This document shows, in pieces, positions 7,489 through 15,562 of a stretch of DNA of 64,000 nucleotides. Numbering within the stretch: the first letter of the stretch is position 1; every line of letters begins with the position of its first letter. Source of the DNA: Treponema sp. UBA4873 (GTDB taxonomy: Bacteria; Spirochaetota; Spirochaetia; Treponematales; Treponemataceae); assembly GCA_002399405.1 (NCBI GenBank), contig DHDP01000011.1, forward strand, positions 98,559 to 162,558, read 5' to 3'. The notes beneath the pieces are model-generated. The model had not been told where the DNA came from. It saw nothing but the letters and a program-made list of their open reading frames with translations, and searched no databases. The translations under genes were made by a program, and so were the position numbers.

Positions 7489-8637
7489 ATGTCAGAAACG
7501 AAAAACATCGGCTTGTACATCACTATCGATGACGCGTATGCACGCGGAATTGTACGCGGAATAATAAAATATGCCCGGCAGAAAAAAAACTGGAATCTGC
7601 TGGGATACGACTGGATGTTTACATCCCATCTTAACCAGGGAAGAAACCTTGACGGAATTATTGCGCGTATAAAAACTCCCTCCGACGGTCAAAAACTTAC
7701 CAAGTTTGGTGCCCCGGTAATTGACGTTGCAGGCGTTAATGCGGGACTCGGTTGTTTTGAAGTACGTAACGATGATTATGCAACCGGAATAAGAGCTGCA
7801 TATTATCTTTCCCAGCTGGGGCACACGTACTTTGCGTGGGCGGGAGTAAGCGATGCGCAGTGGTCGCGTTACAGATGCGCAGGATTTATGAAAAACATAC
7901 GAAATGTATATCAGTTTGAAAAAAATATTTTCTGGTGGGAACAACTCGAATTCGAAACCGCAGAGCTCCGAACGTGGCTTCTTTCACTGCCAAAACCGAT
8001 AGCACTTTTTGCATCAAATGATGCAATCGGTCTCAAAATCATCAAGGTCTGCAGGAATTCCGATATAGGGGATAAACTTTCACTGCCATCGGATATAGCC
8101 GTTCTCGGCGTCGACAATGAGGACATTCTCTGCGAGCTAGCCACTCCGCCGCTTTCCAGCATTTCATTAAACTGCGAGCAGATAGGATTTTCCGCCGCAG
8201 AACTTCTTGAGCAGCTGATGAACGGACAGCAAACGAAAATAACAAGTACAACAATACCGCCGCTCGACATATACGAACGGGAATCAACCAGAATTCTTAT
8301 TACTCAGGACGAGCTTGTAAGCATAGCGCTGAATTTTATTATTAATAGCGCGCATACCGGAATAACGGTCGACGACGTACTTGCCAGAGTTCCCGCCTCA
8401 CGGAGAAATCTTGAACAGCGGTTCAAGAAAATAACAGGTAAAACACTCCACGATGAAATTATAGAAGAAAAAGTTCAGCACAGTAAAAAGTTGATGCTTT
8501 CCACAGAGGCATCGCTTGATGTCATCGCGGAACAAAGCGGATTCGGCTCGGTGCAGCGTTTTTACAAACAGTTCAAAGAGGCCGCGGGATGTACACCTTC
8601 CTTATGGAAGAAAAGTAACAAAAAAACATCCGAATAA
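7489..8637 (+). CDS. XylR-like regulator: LacI-type sugar-sensing domain plus AraC-type DNA-binding domain
   Basis: 382 residues when started at the ATG at 7489 (MSETKNIGLY). An open frame extends 29 codons further upstream, but it would read through the promoter and has no ribosome-binding site. Residues about 5-265 form a periplasmic-binding-protein-like ligand domain (AYARGIVRGI, FASNDAIGLKI, AVLGVDNEDILCELATPPLSSI). Residues about 280-380 are an AraC-type double helix-turn-helix (SRRNLEQRFKKITGKTL, DVIAEQSGFGSVQRFYKQFK). This is the architecture of E. coli XylR, a cytoplasmic one-component activator. It is transcribed divergently from the fucose locus and probably controls it. The inducer is likely L-fucose or a derivative, by context. 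Confidence 0.88.
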   Translation: MSETKNIGLYITIDDAYARGIVRGIIKYARQKKNWNLLGYDWMFTSHLNQGRNLDGIIARIKTPSDGQKLTKFGAPVIDVAGVNAGLGCFEVRNDDYATGIRAAYYLSQLGHTYFAWAGVSDAQWSRYRCAGFMKNIRNVYQFEKNIFWWEQLEFETAELRTWLLSLPKPIALFASNDAIGLKIIKVCRNSDIGDKLSLPSDIAVLGVDNEDILCELATPPLSSISLNCEQIGFSAAELLEQLMNGQQTKITSTTIPPLDIYERESTRILITQDELVSIALNFIINSAHTGITVDDVLARVPASRRNLEQRFKKITGKTLHDEIIEEKVQHSKKLMLSTEASLDVIAEQSGFGSVQRFYKQFKEAAGCTPSLWKKSNKKTSE

Positions 8638-8655
8638 AATGCATAGTTTTTTATT

Positions 8656-8697
8656 AAAAAAGGGCCGCCCCGGAAGTTTTTCCGGGACAGCCCTTTT
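8656..8697. terminator. bidirectional rho-independent terminator
   Basis: A long stem, AAAAGGGC...CCCGGAA paired with TTCCGGG...GCCCTTTT, is flanked by an A-run on the left and a T-run on the right. It lies between the convergent regulator and sigma-factor genes and should end both transcripts. Confidence 0.8.
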
Positions 8698-8715
8698 GGT
8701 CTGTTCACCGTATCG

Positions 8716-9555
8716 TCATGCGACGTACGCTTCAAGCTGCTTCATGCGTGTCGGATGCTGCATGCGGACAATCGCGTGTTTCTCAATCTGGCGGATGCGC
8801 TCCTTTGTCAGGTTGCATTCGTCGCCGACTTCCTTAAGGGACATGGGCTTTGCGCCGCTTAAACCGTAGCGCAGACGGAGCACTTTCGCTTCGTTCGGTT
8901 TGAGCGAACGAAGAACGTTGTCTATGTCATGTTTCATGGCGCTCGTCATGACAGCTTCATCAGGATCGTCATACCGGCTGTCTTCGATGAAGTCGCCGAC
9001 CGCCGTGTTGTCGTTCTCTGCGGAACGAACCTGCGCGTCAAGAGAAATCATCTCGCGGGAAATGTTCACCATTTCGCGTACATGCTCCTTGTCCATATTA
9101 AGCATCTTTGCGACTTCCTCGAATTCCTCTTCCTCTGTTTTACCGCCGGAAACCGCTTTACGCGCGTGTTCTATCTGGACAAGCTCATTCGCGCGGTTGA
9201 GCGGCAGACGGATTGCACGGCTCTTCTCGCAGATGGCCTTGAGAATCGACTGGCGTATCCACCATACGGCGTAGGAAATGAAGTGGTATCCTTTGTCGAC
9301 GTCGAAACGGTCGATCGCCGTCAGCAGTCCGATGTTTCCCTCGCTTATAAGGTCGGAAAGATCAAGGCCGTGATTCTGATATTTCTTTGCAACGTTTACA
9401 ACGAAACGGAGATTAGCGTTTACAATTTTATTTTTTGCGGCAGCATCGCCGTTTTTTGCCTTCAGTGCAAGTTCAGTCTCTTCCTCCCGGGAGAGAAGCG
9501 GGATCTTATTGATGTCTTTTAAATACATAGCCAGAATGTTTTCATCGTTTGTCAT
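8716..9555 (-). CDS. sigma-70 family (group 2, RpoD/RpoS-like) RNA polymerase sigma factor
   Basis: 279 residues, much shorter than a primary sigma factor. It contains region 1.2 (residues 3-35), region 2 with NLRFVVNVAKKYQ and YAVWWIRQSI (about 47-118), region 3 (about 125-200) and region 4 with LRLRYGL and a terminal helix-turn-helix, MSLKEVGDECNLTKERIRQI. It lacks the acidic region 1.1 and the non-conserved insertion of RpoD. It should redirect RNA polymerase to a subset of -10/-35 promoters. The start is fixed by an AAGGGG site. Just upstream on the minus strand is a near-perfect sigma-54 motif, recalling the RpoN-RpoS cascade of Borrelia. It is divergent from groES; from memory T. pallidum has the same neighbours. 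It could equally be a constitutive second sigma factor. Confidence 0.9.
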   Translation of the reverse strand: MTNDENILAMYLKDINKIPLLSREEETELALKAKNGDAAAKNKIVNANLRFVVNVAKKYQNHGLDLSDLISEGNIGLLTAIDRFDVDKGYHFISYAVWWIRQSILKAICEKSRAIRLPLNRANELVQIEHARKAVSGGKTEEEEFEEVAKMLNMDKEHVREMVNISREMISLDAQVRSAENDNTAVGDFIEDSRYDDPDEAVMTSAMKHDIDNVLRSLKPNEAKVLRLRYGLSGAKPMSLKEVGDECNLTKERIRQIEKHAIVRMQHPTRMKQLEAYVA

Positions 9556-9583
9556 AATTTACACCCCTTATGCTTTAACTATA

Positions 9584-9598
9584 GCAAATATCGTGCCA
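9584..9598 (-). promoter_or_regulatory. sigma-54 type -24/-12 promoter, overlapped by a TATAGT box
   Basis: On the minus strand TGGCACG-N4-TTGCT matches the sigma-54 consensus at every position, with the GG and GC dinucleotides 10 bp apart. The predicted start is near 9572, at the AAGGGG ribosome site of the sigma-factor gene. A TATAGT box at 9578-9583 with a poor TTATAA -35 would give almost the same start, so dual control is possible. Confidence 0.6.
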
Positions 9599-9772
9599 AT
9601 TTATAAGAAAACAACCGGAAAAATCAGTTTTTCATTTATTTTTCTGTATTACAAGAAAATAATTGCATGAATTATTCCCAAAAACAGTTTCTTCCGTGCG
9701 ATTTTTCTTGACTTTCATGCGGGATTTTAGTACCGCGGGGACTTTTTTACGCAGATACCCGGAATCTTCAGT

Positions 9773-9799
9773 AAAATGGGTGTTTTTGACCCATTTTTT
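9773..9799 (+). terminator. orphan rho-independent terminator upstream of groES
   Basis: AAAATGGGT and ACCCATTTT form a 9-bp stem with a 7-nt loop, continued by further Ts. No coding region on the plus strand lies between the terminator at 8697 and this one, so it must end a short non-coding or stray transcript. A TTGACT at 9708-9713 is a possible -35, but no good -10 follows. The rest of 9600-9772 shows nothing I can name. Confidence 0.55.
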
Positions 9800-9812
9800 A
9801 TCACCTTTTTTA

Positions 9813-9842
9813 TTGACGACAGGAGGGTAAAATTTGTATATT
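9813..9842 (+). promoter_or_regulatory. groES promoter
   Basis: TTGACG (9813-9818) and TATATT (9837-9842) are separated by 18 bp, predicting a start near 9849. This is a good vegetative promoter. No CIRCE element (TTAGCACTC-N9-GAGTGCTAA) is present. Confidence 0.65.
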
Positions 9843-9844
9843 AT

Positions 9845-9873
9845 GAGTGTGAAGTCATTTTGACTTCATATTT
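9845..9873 (+). promoter_or_regulatory. inverted repeat at the groES transcription start
   Basis: TGAAGTCA and TGACTTCA form an 8-bp perfect inverted repeat with a 3-nt loop at 9850-9868, extended to about 13 pairs in RNA by G-U pairs. It sits at the predicted start of the groES transcript, so it could be a repressor operator or a 5' stabilising hairpin. I did not find the same sequence upstream of groEL. Confidence 0.5.
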
Positions 9874-9908
9874 TTCGTATTAAATCATAATTTGTAGGAG
9901 CAAACATA

Positions 9909-10184
9909 ATGAAAATTAAACCGTTGGCAGACAGAGTTCTTGTAAAGAACGAAAAAGCTGAGACAAAAACAGCATCGGGAATCATTATTCCTGAAGCAGC
10001 TCAGGAAAAGACACAGACAGCAACAGTTATCGCTGTCGGCCCGGGAACAGAAGAAGACAAAATCACCGTAAAGGCCGGCGATACTATCATGTACGACAAA
10101 TATGCCGGAACACAGATTAAAATCAACAACGAGGACCATCTCATTCTCAAAATGAGCGACATCATCGCCGTTATTGAAAAATAA
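9909..10184 (+). CDS. groES: co-chaperonin GroES (Hsp10)
   Basis: 91 residues, the usual length, ending in DIIAVIEK. It forms the heptameric lid of the GroEL folding chamber in the cytoplasm. The start signature KIKPLADRVLV, the mobile-loop region near residues 17-33 (ETKTASGIIIPEAAQ) and the GDTIMYDKYAGT segment are characteristic. It is preceded by an AGGAG site and followed by a strong terminator, so it is monocistronic. groEL lies about 7 kb away on the other strand; the split arrangement is known in other treponemes. Confidence 0.97.
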   Translation: MKIKPLADRVLVKNEKAETKTASGIIIPEAAQEKTQTATVIAVGPGTEEDKITVKAGDTIMYDKYAGTQIKINNEDHLILKMSDIIAVIEK

Positions 10185-10205
10185 CTGACGGATTTTGTCG
10201 ATACG

Positions 10206-10233
10206 ACCGGTGCTTTCCGCACCGGTTTTTTTA
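10206..10233 (+). terminator. groES rho-independent terminator
   Basis: ACCGGTGC and GCACCGGT form an 8-bp GC-rich stem with a 5-nt loop, followed by seven Ts. The T-run touches the 3' end of the convergent TPR-protein gene. Confidence 0.85.
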
Positions 10234-12108
10234 TTTTGAAGACAACTTGTCTCTGAGCAGTTTTGCCCGTGCATTCGAGGGATCAAGAGCAAGCGCGTAC
10301 CCGGCGGAACGAAGCGCCTCCCTGTTTTTCTGCTGTGCGGCGTAAATAACCGCCATACGGTACATGATTTCCCCTTTCTGCTTTGTGTCGACCGCACGGG
10401 AAGCGGCCGCACCGTACAAATCGAGCGCCTGCGGTACGGCCCCGAGGCTGCTGTATATCATCGCAAGATTCATGCATGACGACGTCGAGACGAACGCGGC
10501 AATTTTTTTGTTCTCTCCGCCGTCTTCCGGAATTCCGCTGCTCTCATATACGCAGTATTCGTAAAGCCGTTCCGCCGTGTCAGCATAGCGCTGATACGCG
10601 GCAAACCATGCGGCATACTCCGCTTCCGGAAGAGTGAACTCTTTTTCGTGCGATACGGCCTGTTCCCAGAAATCGCGGCCGGCATCAAACTTGTATTTTG
10701 AAATGATGTATCTGCTGTACAGCGTCCATGCGTCTTCCGTCTGTTCGTACGACAGAAGTTTGTTCACGGCAAATTCCAGAAGCGTCGCCGGATAGAGGTC
10801 GGTGCCGCTTGCGCTGTTCTCAAGTTCATTCCACACGTCCGCAATCCTGTCGTTTACAGTAAGCGATTTGTCGGTCTTATACTTCAGGTCGAGCCGCGCA
10901 ATATACAGCTGCGGATCGTTCTTTCCTGCAAGGCTTTTATCCATCCTGAATTCCGCGTCGCTCACGGGAATCGCCGCGCGGTTATCGTATTTTTCCATAC
11001 GCAGCGTCGCAAGCCCCTTGTCGCGCAGCGTCTGTTCCTGAGGAGTTTCTTCAAGCGGCAGGCTCGTACGGTACGCAAAGTCGGCATATGCGATAAGTCC
11101 CGGTACGTAATCGGGCCATGTGTCGGCCGCGTACGTAAGAAGACTGCTGCATTTCCCGTCGTCGCCGTTTGCTTCCGCATACAATGCGCTGTCGACATAG
11201 ATCGACGGCATCATCGTCATGTAAGCCTCGTCGTAATCCGTTCCTGCGGCAGGGTCGGCGGCAAGCCGGGCAAGCAGCGAACGGCGGACGTTTTCCGCTT
11301 CGTCAGTCTCGGAAAGCGAGACATACGCATCGGAAAGCATCGATGCAATCTCTATGGGCGATACGCTGTGCATGGAGTGGATTGAAACGTCAGGATACAG
11401 CGCCTGCGCCTTTTCTGCGAACGCGGCGGCGCTTCCGTACTGTTTGTCGTCGTATGCGACGAGCGACCAGAAATACGCGTCCTCCGGTTCCGTACTGTCG
11501 GGGGGCTGAAGGGAAAGCGCTTTATCGTAGTCGCCGGCAGTCATGCTTATGACGGCACAGTTGCGCAGCCAGTATGAATCGTGCGTTCCTCCGTAAGCGT
11601 CGAGGTATACGGGATAAAATTTCATGTCGGTGAACGATATTTCTCCGCCGGCGCTGTCCGCGGAAGAAAGCACTTCGTTCAAATACGCTTCCGAATAGAT
11701 TGAACCGTAACGCGTGCCGCGAAGGCATCCTGCGGCCTTCTCCGCTTCATCGTACCGGCCGTTCCGCAGCAGAAAATGCGCGTACACGGCCGACAGCTCG
11801 GGATTCTTCGGATTTTTCCGGAGTCCGTTCCGAAGCACGCGCTCTGCAAGTTCCGTTTCTCCAAGCTCATTGTACCGCCGGAAAATACCTATGCGGGACC
11901 ACGAGTCGTACGTTTTTTTTTCGATTTTTTTTAGTTCGGACAGAGCGTCGGCATCCTGTCCCTGCTCGATGAGCGCATCGATCTCGTCGAGTTTTCCCGT
12001 AAAAGACTTACGGGAAGCACTCATGCTGCATGATGCAGCCGAGACAACAATGCCCGCGGTGAAAAGCACTGGAAGCAGGAACCGGTGTAAAGCCCGCATC
12101 CTGGTCAT
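10231..12108 (-). CDS. TPR-repeat lipoprotein, function unknown
   Basis: 625 residues from the ATG at 12108. That start has an AAGGAT site inside the end of nusB and gives a signal peptide with lipobox SAASC (Cys near residue 26). The open frame continues further upstream into nusB, but without a better start. The mature protein is rich in helix-turn-helix repeats of tetratricopeptide type, clearest at residues about 60-130 (ELAERVLRNGLRKNPKNPELSAVY) and at the C terminus (AVIYAAQQKNREALRSAGYALALDPSNARAK). It should be a periplasm-facing lipid-anchored scaffold. It is the third gene of a PPIase-nusB-TPR operon, with 1 bp between it and nusB. An envelope assembly role beside the SurA-like protein is only a guess. 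Confidence 0.8.
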   Translation of the reverse strand: MTRMRALHRFLLPVLFTAGIVVSAASCSMSASRKSFTGKLDEIDALIEQGQDADALSELKKIEKKTYDSWSRIGIFRRYNELGETELAERVLRNGLRKNPKNPELSAVYAHFLLRNGRYDEAEKAAGCLRGTRYGSIYSEAYLNEVLSSADSAGGEISFTDMKFYPVYLDAYGGTHDSYWLRNCAVISMTAGDYDKALSLQPPDSTEPEDAYFWSLVAYDDKQYGSAAAFAEKAQALYPDVSIHSMHSVSPIEIASMLSDAYVSLSETDEAENVRRSLLARLAADPAAGTDYDEAYMTMMPSIYVDSALYAEANGDDGKCSSLLTYAADTWPDYVPGLIAYADFAYRTSLPLEETPQEQTLRDKGLATLRMEKYDNRAAIPVSDAEFRMDKSLAGKNDPQLYIARLDLKYKTDKSLTVNDRIADVWNELENSASGTDLYPATLLEFAVNKLLSYEQTEDAWTLYSRYIISKYKFDAGRDFWEQAVSHEKEFTLPEAEYAAWFAAYQRYADTAERLYEYCVYESSGIPEDGGENKKIAAFVSTSSCMNLAMIYSSLGAVPQALDLYGAAASRAVDTKQKGEIMYRMAVIYAAQQKNREALRSAGYALALDPSNARAKLLRDKLSSK

Positions 12109-12109
12109 A

Positions 12110-12541
12110 TTATCCTTCCTGAGAAGCTGCCTTGCTGATTTTGTCGAGCACGGCGTTGATGAATTTGAATGAATCATCCGCGCCGAAATCCTTGGCCATA
12201 TTTACTGCCTCGTCGATGACAATTGAAGCACTTGTCTCCTTCTGATAAAGCAGCGAATAAACGCTCATACGGAGAATGGAAAGCGATACTTTGTTCAGCC
12301 GGTCAAAATTCCAGTTTACCGCAAGGTGGTTTTTTATAAGCCCGTCTATTTCGTCAAGATGTTCCATGGTACCGGTAACGAGAAGACGCGCAAACAGGTA
12401 TTCTTCTTTGTCCGTATCTGTTCCCGGGGAACCGTCTTCCTTAGCCCATGAAAAAGTCAGCAGATCGTCGACGGGTACTCCGCCGACATCATGAGAATAA
12501 AGCGCCTGGAACGCAAGAACTCTGCCCTTTCTGCGCGACAC
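12110..12541 (-). CDS. nusB: transcription antitermination factor NusB
   Basis: 143 residues, the normal length of this all-helical protein. With NusE (S10) it binds boxA RNA in rRNA leaders and keeps RNA polymerase processive. The family pattern is seen from RRKGRVLAFQALY at the start to NWNFDRLNKVSLSILRMSVY in the middle and IVIDEAVNMAKDFGADDSFKFINAVLDKI near the end. It sits 3 bp after the PPIase gene and 1 bp before the TPR gene, so all three are probably co-transcribed. Confidence 0.93.
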   Translation of the reverse strand: MSRRKGRVLAFQALYSHDVGGVPVDDLLTFSWAKEDGSPGTDTDKEEYLFARLLVTGTMEHLDEIDGLIKNHLAVNWNFDRLNKVSLSILRMSVYSLLYQKETSASIVIDEAVNMAKDFGADDSFKFINAVLDKISKAASQEG

Positions 12542-12544
12542 TTA

Positions 12545-13633
12545 TTATTTTCCTTCCCAATTGAGCAGCTTGTCAAGATCGGCGCCTTTCTTTTTGCGGT
12601 CGACGTTGTCGGACGTATCAAGCGATTTTGAAATTTCAGTAGCGGCATTCTGCAGATATTCCATCTGCTTCTGCTGTGCAAGGTTCTGTTTGATATAGTC
12701 GTACACGGTGACCGTCGTTCCCGGCTGTACGACGTCGCTCAAAGAAAGCATCTTTGCGGCATATTTGTCTATGACGGCGTAGAACTGACAGTTCGTCGGA
12801 TTGTCCTGGAGGTTGGAAATAAAGCCCGTATCCTTGGTAAAAAGATCAATCAGGTCTTTAAATGCAACTCCAAGCTGGGATGCGCTGCTTTCAGTTTTGT
12901 TGATAAGCATTTCACCGGCCTGATAACCGGAACCGTCGGCTTTCGACTTTACGGTAATCTGATCGCGCGTCATCTTCTTGTCTTTATACGCATTGAGCAG
13001 TTCATTCGCCTTCGCTTTTGCATCCTCGGGCTTCGCGTTTTTCGGAACGTACACGAGGAAGATCTTGATCATATCGCTCCAGACGAACGACGCTTTGTGC
13101 AGTTCGTAGAACGAACGGATCTCATCGTCTGAAGGCGCAACGGCCTTAAGTTCATTCTGACGCTGTGAAACAATATACTGCTGGGCAGTAAGCTGGGCCT
13201 TGAGATATTCTTTATATTCGGCGACGGTCATCCCCGCCTGCTGTTTCATATAGTCGTCGAGAGACATCTTCGTCTGCTGCTGAACGAGCGTGTTCAGTTC
13301 CTGTTCGGTGACGTTCTTGCCGACCTGCTGAGACATAGTCTGCAGAAAATACTGATCCACAGAACTGTCCGGAACGGAAATTCCGGCCTTCTGGGCGGCC
13401 TGCATGACAAGCTTCTCGTCGATGAGTGCATCAAGAATCTGCTTCTTCTCGTCGACAGTAAAGACTTTCCCGGTCTGCTTCTGATATGCTTCCACGCGGG
13501 TTTTCAGCTGTTTAACGGTAATTGATTCGTTTTTATTCAGCTTTATGACAGCAAGAACCTGCAGGTCCGACTGCGCAAAAGCCGCGGCCGCGGCCGCTAT
13601 CAATACTGTACAAACAAGGGCTAAACGTTTCAT
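12545..13633 (-). CDS. SurA-like periplasmic peptidyl-prolyl isomerase/chaperone
   Basis: 362 residues with a signal peptide ending near AAAFA-Q (residue 21). Residues about 25-180 resemble the SurA N-terminal chaperone domain (VIKLNKNESITVKQLKTRVEAYQ, DALIDEKLVMQAAQKAGI). Residues about 180-320 look like a diverged parvulin domain (IKIFLVYVPKNAKPEDAKAKA, GYQAGEMLINKTESSASQL, FISNLQDNPTNCQFYAVIDKYA). It probably helps outer-membrane proteins fold in the periplasm. From memory T. pallidum has a similar 'basic membrane protein' next to alaS. Isomerase activity is uncertain because the parvulin active-site residues are not clear. The start has an AAAGGA site and a TGTTATAAT extended -10 upstream. 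Confidence 0.8.
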   Translation of the reverse strand: MKRLALVCTVLIAAAAAAFAQSDLQVLAVIKLNKNESITVKQLKTRVEAYQKQTGKVFTVDEKKQILDALIDEKLVMQAAQKAGISVPDSSVDQYFLQTMSQQVGKNVTEQELNTLVQQQTKMSLDDYMKQQAGMTVAEYKEYLKAQLTAQQYIVSQRQNELKAVAPSDDEIRSFYELHKASFVWSDMIKIFLVYVPKNAKPEDAKAKANELLNAYKDKKMTRDQITVKSKADGSGYQAGEMLINKTESSASQLGVAFKDLIDLFTKDTGFISNLQDNPTNCQFYAVIDKYAAKMLSLSDVVQPGTTVTVYDYIKQNLAQQKQMEYLQNAATEISKSLDTSDNVDRKKKGADLDKLLNWEGK

Positions 13634-13661
13634 CTTTTATTCCTTTAATAAGTCTGTTTTA

Positions 13662-13670
13662 ATTATAACA
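13662..13670 (-). promoter_or_regulatory. extended -10 promoter of the PPIase-nusB-TPR operon
   Basis: TATAAT at 13662-13667 (minus strand) is preceded by TG and one base, giving the extended -10 motif TGTTATAAT. The -35 at the 17-bp distance is poor (TAACAC). The predicted leader is about 20 nt and holds an AAAGGA ribosome site. Confidence 0.55.
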
Positions 13671-13710
13671 AATATCCCGTTGTTGTGTTACAGCAGGATA
13701 CGGTCGATTT

Positions 13711-15525
13711 TCATTTCTGATTTTCGAGCGGAAGACCGCCTTCTATTTCTGCACGGATACGGCGTATGCCCGCAGAAGACGACTGTTCCTTTGTAATTTT
13801 AAAGCGGCCGATCTGCGCGGTATGCTGCACGTGCGGACCGGCGCACACTTCCCTGCTGAAATCGCCGATGGAGTACACCTTTACGCGCTCGCCGTATTTG
13901 TCGCTGAACAGAGCGCGTGCACCGGCTTTCCGCGCATCGGCAAGACTCATTTCTTCCATAGTAACGGGCAGGTCGCGCTTAATCTGTTCGTTCACCATAT
14001 CCTCCACTTTCTGAATCTCTTCCTTTGTCATAGGCCGGGAGAAAGAGAAATCGAAACGGAGACGTTCCGGCGTAATATTGGAACCGCGCTGAGCAACTTC
14101 GCCGCCGAGCACGTTCACGAGCGCCTGCTGGAGCAGATGCGTCGCCGTATGATATTTCGTCGAAATTTCGCTGTGGTCGCCGAGTCCGCTCTTGAACGCG
14201 CCCGCACTCAGCGTACGCGATTCTTCCTGATGCTTCTTTTCTTCCGCTTTGAATCCTTCGACGTCGACAGTCATGCTGTTCTCGCGGCCGAGTTCTTCGG
14301 TGAGCTCGATCGGAAAGCCGAATGTATCGTACAGGCGGAACGCGACGCGCCCCGGAATAATTTTCTGCGGATTTTTCTGCAGATTCGGCAGGAGTTTTGC
14401 AAACTCGGCTTCGCCTTTTTTAAGCGTCTCGAGGAATTTATCCTCCTCGCCGGTAAGCTGTTCGAATATGAAATCAGTTTTTCCCTGAAATTCAGGATAC
14501 GCTTTGATATATTCGCCGATTATGATGCCCGCCGGTTTGGCGAGAAAAGCTCCCTCAATGCCGGTTTTTCGACCGTGGCGTACGGCACGGCGGATAATGC
14601 GGCGCAGAATGTAGCCTGCACCGACGTTGCTCGGGGTGACGGCCTGTTCGTCGCCGAGTATGAACGTTGCGGTACGCACGTGGTCCGCAATAATGCGGAT
14701 TGATGTGTCGACCTGCTCGTCGTCGCCGTACCGTTTGCCTGAAAGCTGTTCAATGCAGCCGATAACCGGTGTAAAGACGTCCGTTTCGTAAACAGTCTTC
14801 ATACCGTTGAGCATGGCGACAGTGCGTTCCGCACCCATGCCCGTGTCGACGCATTTACGTTCAAGCGGAATATATCTGCCTTCAGCGTTCTTGTTGTACT
14901 GCATGAAGACGTTGTTCCATATTTCTACATATTTACCGCAGCGGCAGCCGGGACGGCAGTCGGGTCCGCACTTCGGCTTACCGGTGTCGTAGAAAATTTC
15001 CGTATCGGGGCCGCACGGACCGGTTGCGCCTGCAGGCCCCCACCAGTTGTCCTCACGCGGCAGATAGAAAATACGCTCTTTCGGAATGCCGTGACTTTCC
15101 CAGATGGCAGCGGCTTCATCGTCGCGGGGAATACCTTCTTCGCCTGCAAAAACAGTGACGGAAATTTTTTCGTTCGGAATACCGAGATATTCTTTGCCTG
15201 TAAGGAATTCATAACTGAAGCCGATGGATTCTTTTTTGAAGTAATCGCCGAGAGACCAGTTGCCGAGCATTTCGAAAAATGTAAGATGAGAAGGATCCCC
15301 GACCGAATCGATGTCGCCGGTACGCACGCACTTCTGATAGTCGGTAAGGCGCGTGCCCGACGGATGCTTTTCACCTGAAAGATACGGAACAAGCGGCTGC
15401 ATACCGGCAGTCGTGAACAGAACAGTCGGATCGTTGTTCGGAATGAGCGATTTTCCGCTGATTTCCACATGACCCTTGCTTTTAAAAAAGCTGATGTATT
15501 TAGAGCGAAGTTCGTTTACAGTCAT
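13711..15525 (-). CDS. alaS: alanyl-tRNA synthetase, short form without the C-terminal domain
   Basis: 604 residues, against about 875 in E. coli. It charges tRNA-Ala in the cytoplasm. The class II catalytic core is present from residue 1 (FTTAGMQPLVPYL, CVRTGDIDSVG, FFEMLGNWSLGDYF, GAGYILRRIIRRAVRHG). The editing domain carries the zinc/active-site HxxxH motif (KYHTATHLLQQAL) and CAGPH near residue 567. The chain stops right after the editing domain, so the oligomerisation/C-Ala domain is missing. Borrelia and T. pallidum AlaRS are also short by my recollection. The ATG lies 8 nt after a TAGTAT -10 box, so the mRNA may be leaderless. Confidence 0.95.
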   Translation of the reverse strand: MTVNELRSKYISFFKSKGHVEISGKSLIPNNDPTVLFTTAGMQPLVPYLSGEKHPSGTRLTDYQKCVRTGDIDSVGDPSHLTFFEMLGNWSLGDYFKKESIGFSYEFLTGKEYLGIPNEKISVTVFAGEEGIPRDDEAAAIWESHGIPKERIFYLPREDNWWGPAGATGPCGPDTEIFYDTGKPKCGPDCRPGCRCGKYVEIWNNVFMQYNKNAEGRYIPLERKCVDTGMGAERTVAMLNGMKTVYETDVFTPVIGCIEQLSGKRYGDDEQVDTSIRIIADHVRTATFILGDEQAVTPSNVGAGYILRRIIRRAVRHGRKTGIEGAFLAKPAGIIIGEYIKAYPEFQGKTDFIFEQLTGEEDKFLETLKKGEAEFAKLLPNLQKNPQKIIPGRVAFRLYDTFGFPIELTEELGRENSMTVDVEGFKAEEKKHQEESRTLSAGAFKSGLGDHSEISTKYHTATHLLQQALVNVLGGEVAQRGSNITPERLRFDFSFSRPMTKEEIQKVEDMVNEQIKRDLPVTMEEMSLADARKAGARALFSDKYGERVKVYSIGDFSREVCAGPHVQHTAQIGRFKITKEQSSSAGIRRIRAEIEGGLPLENQK

Positions 15526-15533
15526 AATAATCC

Positions 15534-15562
15534 ATACTATAGAACGAAAGTGTTTATGTCAA
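15534..15562 (-). promoter_or_regulatory. alaS promoter, consensus -35 and start codon near +1
   Basis: Minus strand TTGACA (15557-15562), a 17-bp spacer and TAGTAT (15534-15539). Eight bases separate the -10 box from the alaS ATG, so the transcript should begin within a base or two of the start codon. The -35 box overlaps the stop codon of the upstream gene. Confidence 0.65.

Noticed and set aside
9813..9908. CIRCE element upstream of groES
   Set aside because: The dyad TGAAGTCA/TGACTTCA has a 3-nt loop and does not match TTAGCACTC-N9-GAGTGCTAA.
9885..10412. 175-codon frame on the minus strand across groES
   Set aside because: Antisense to groES and crosses its terminator; composition is that of a shadow.
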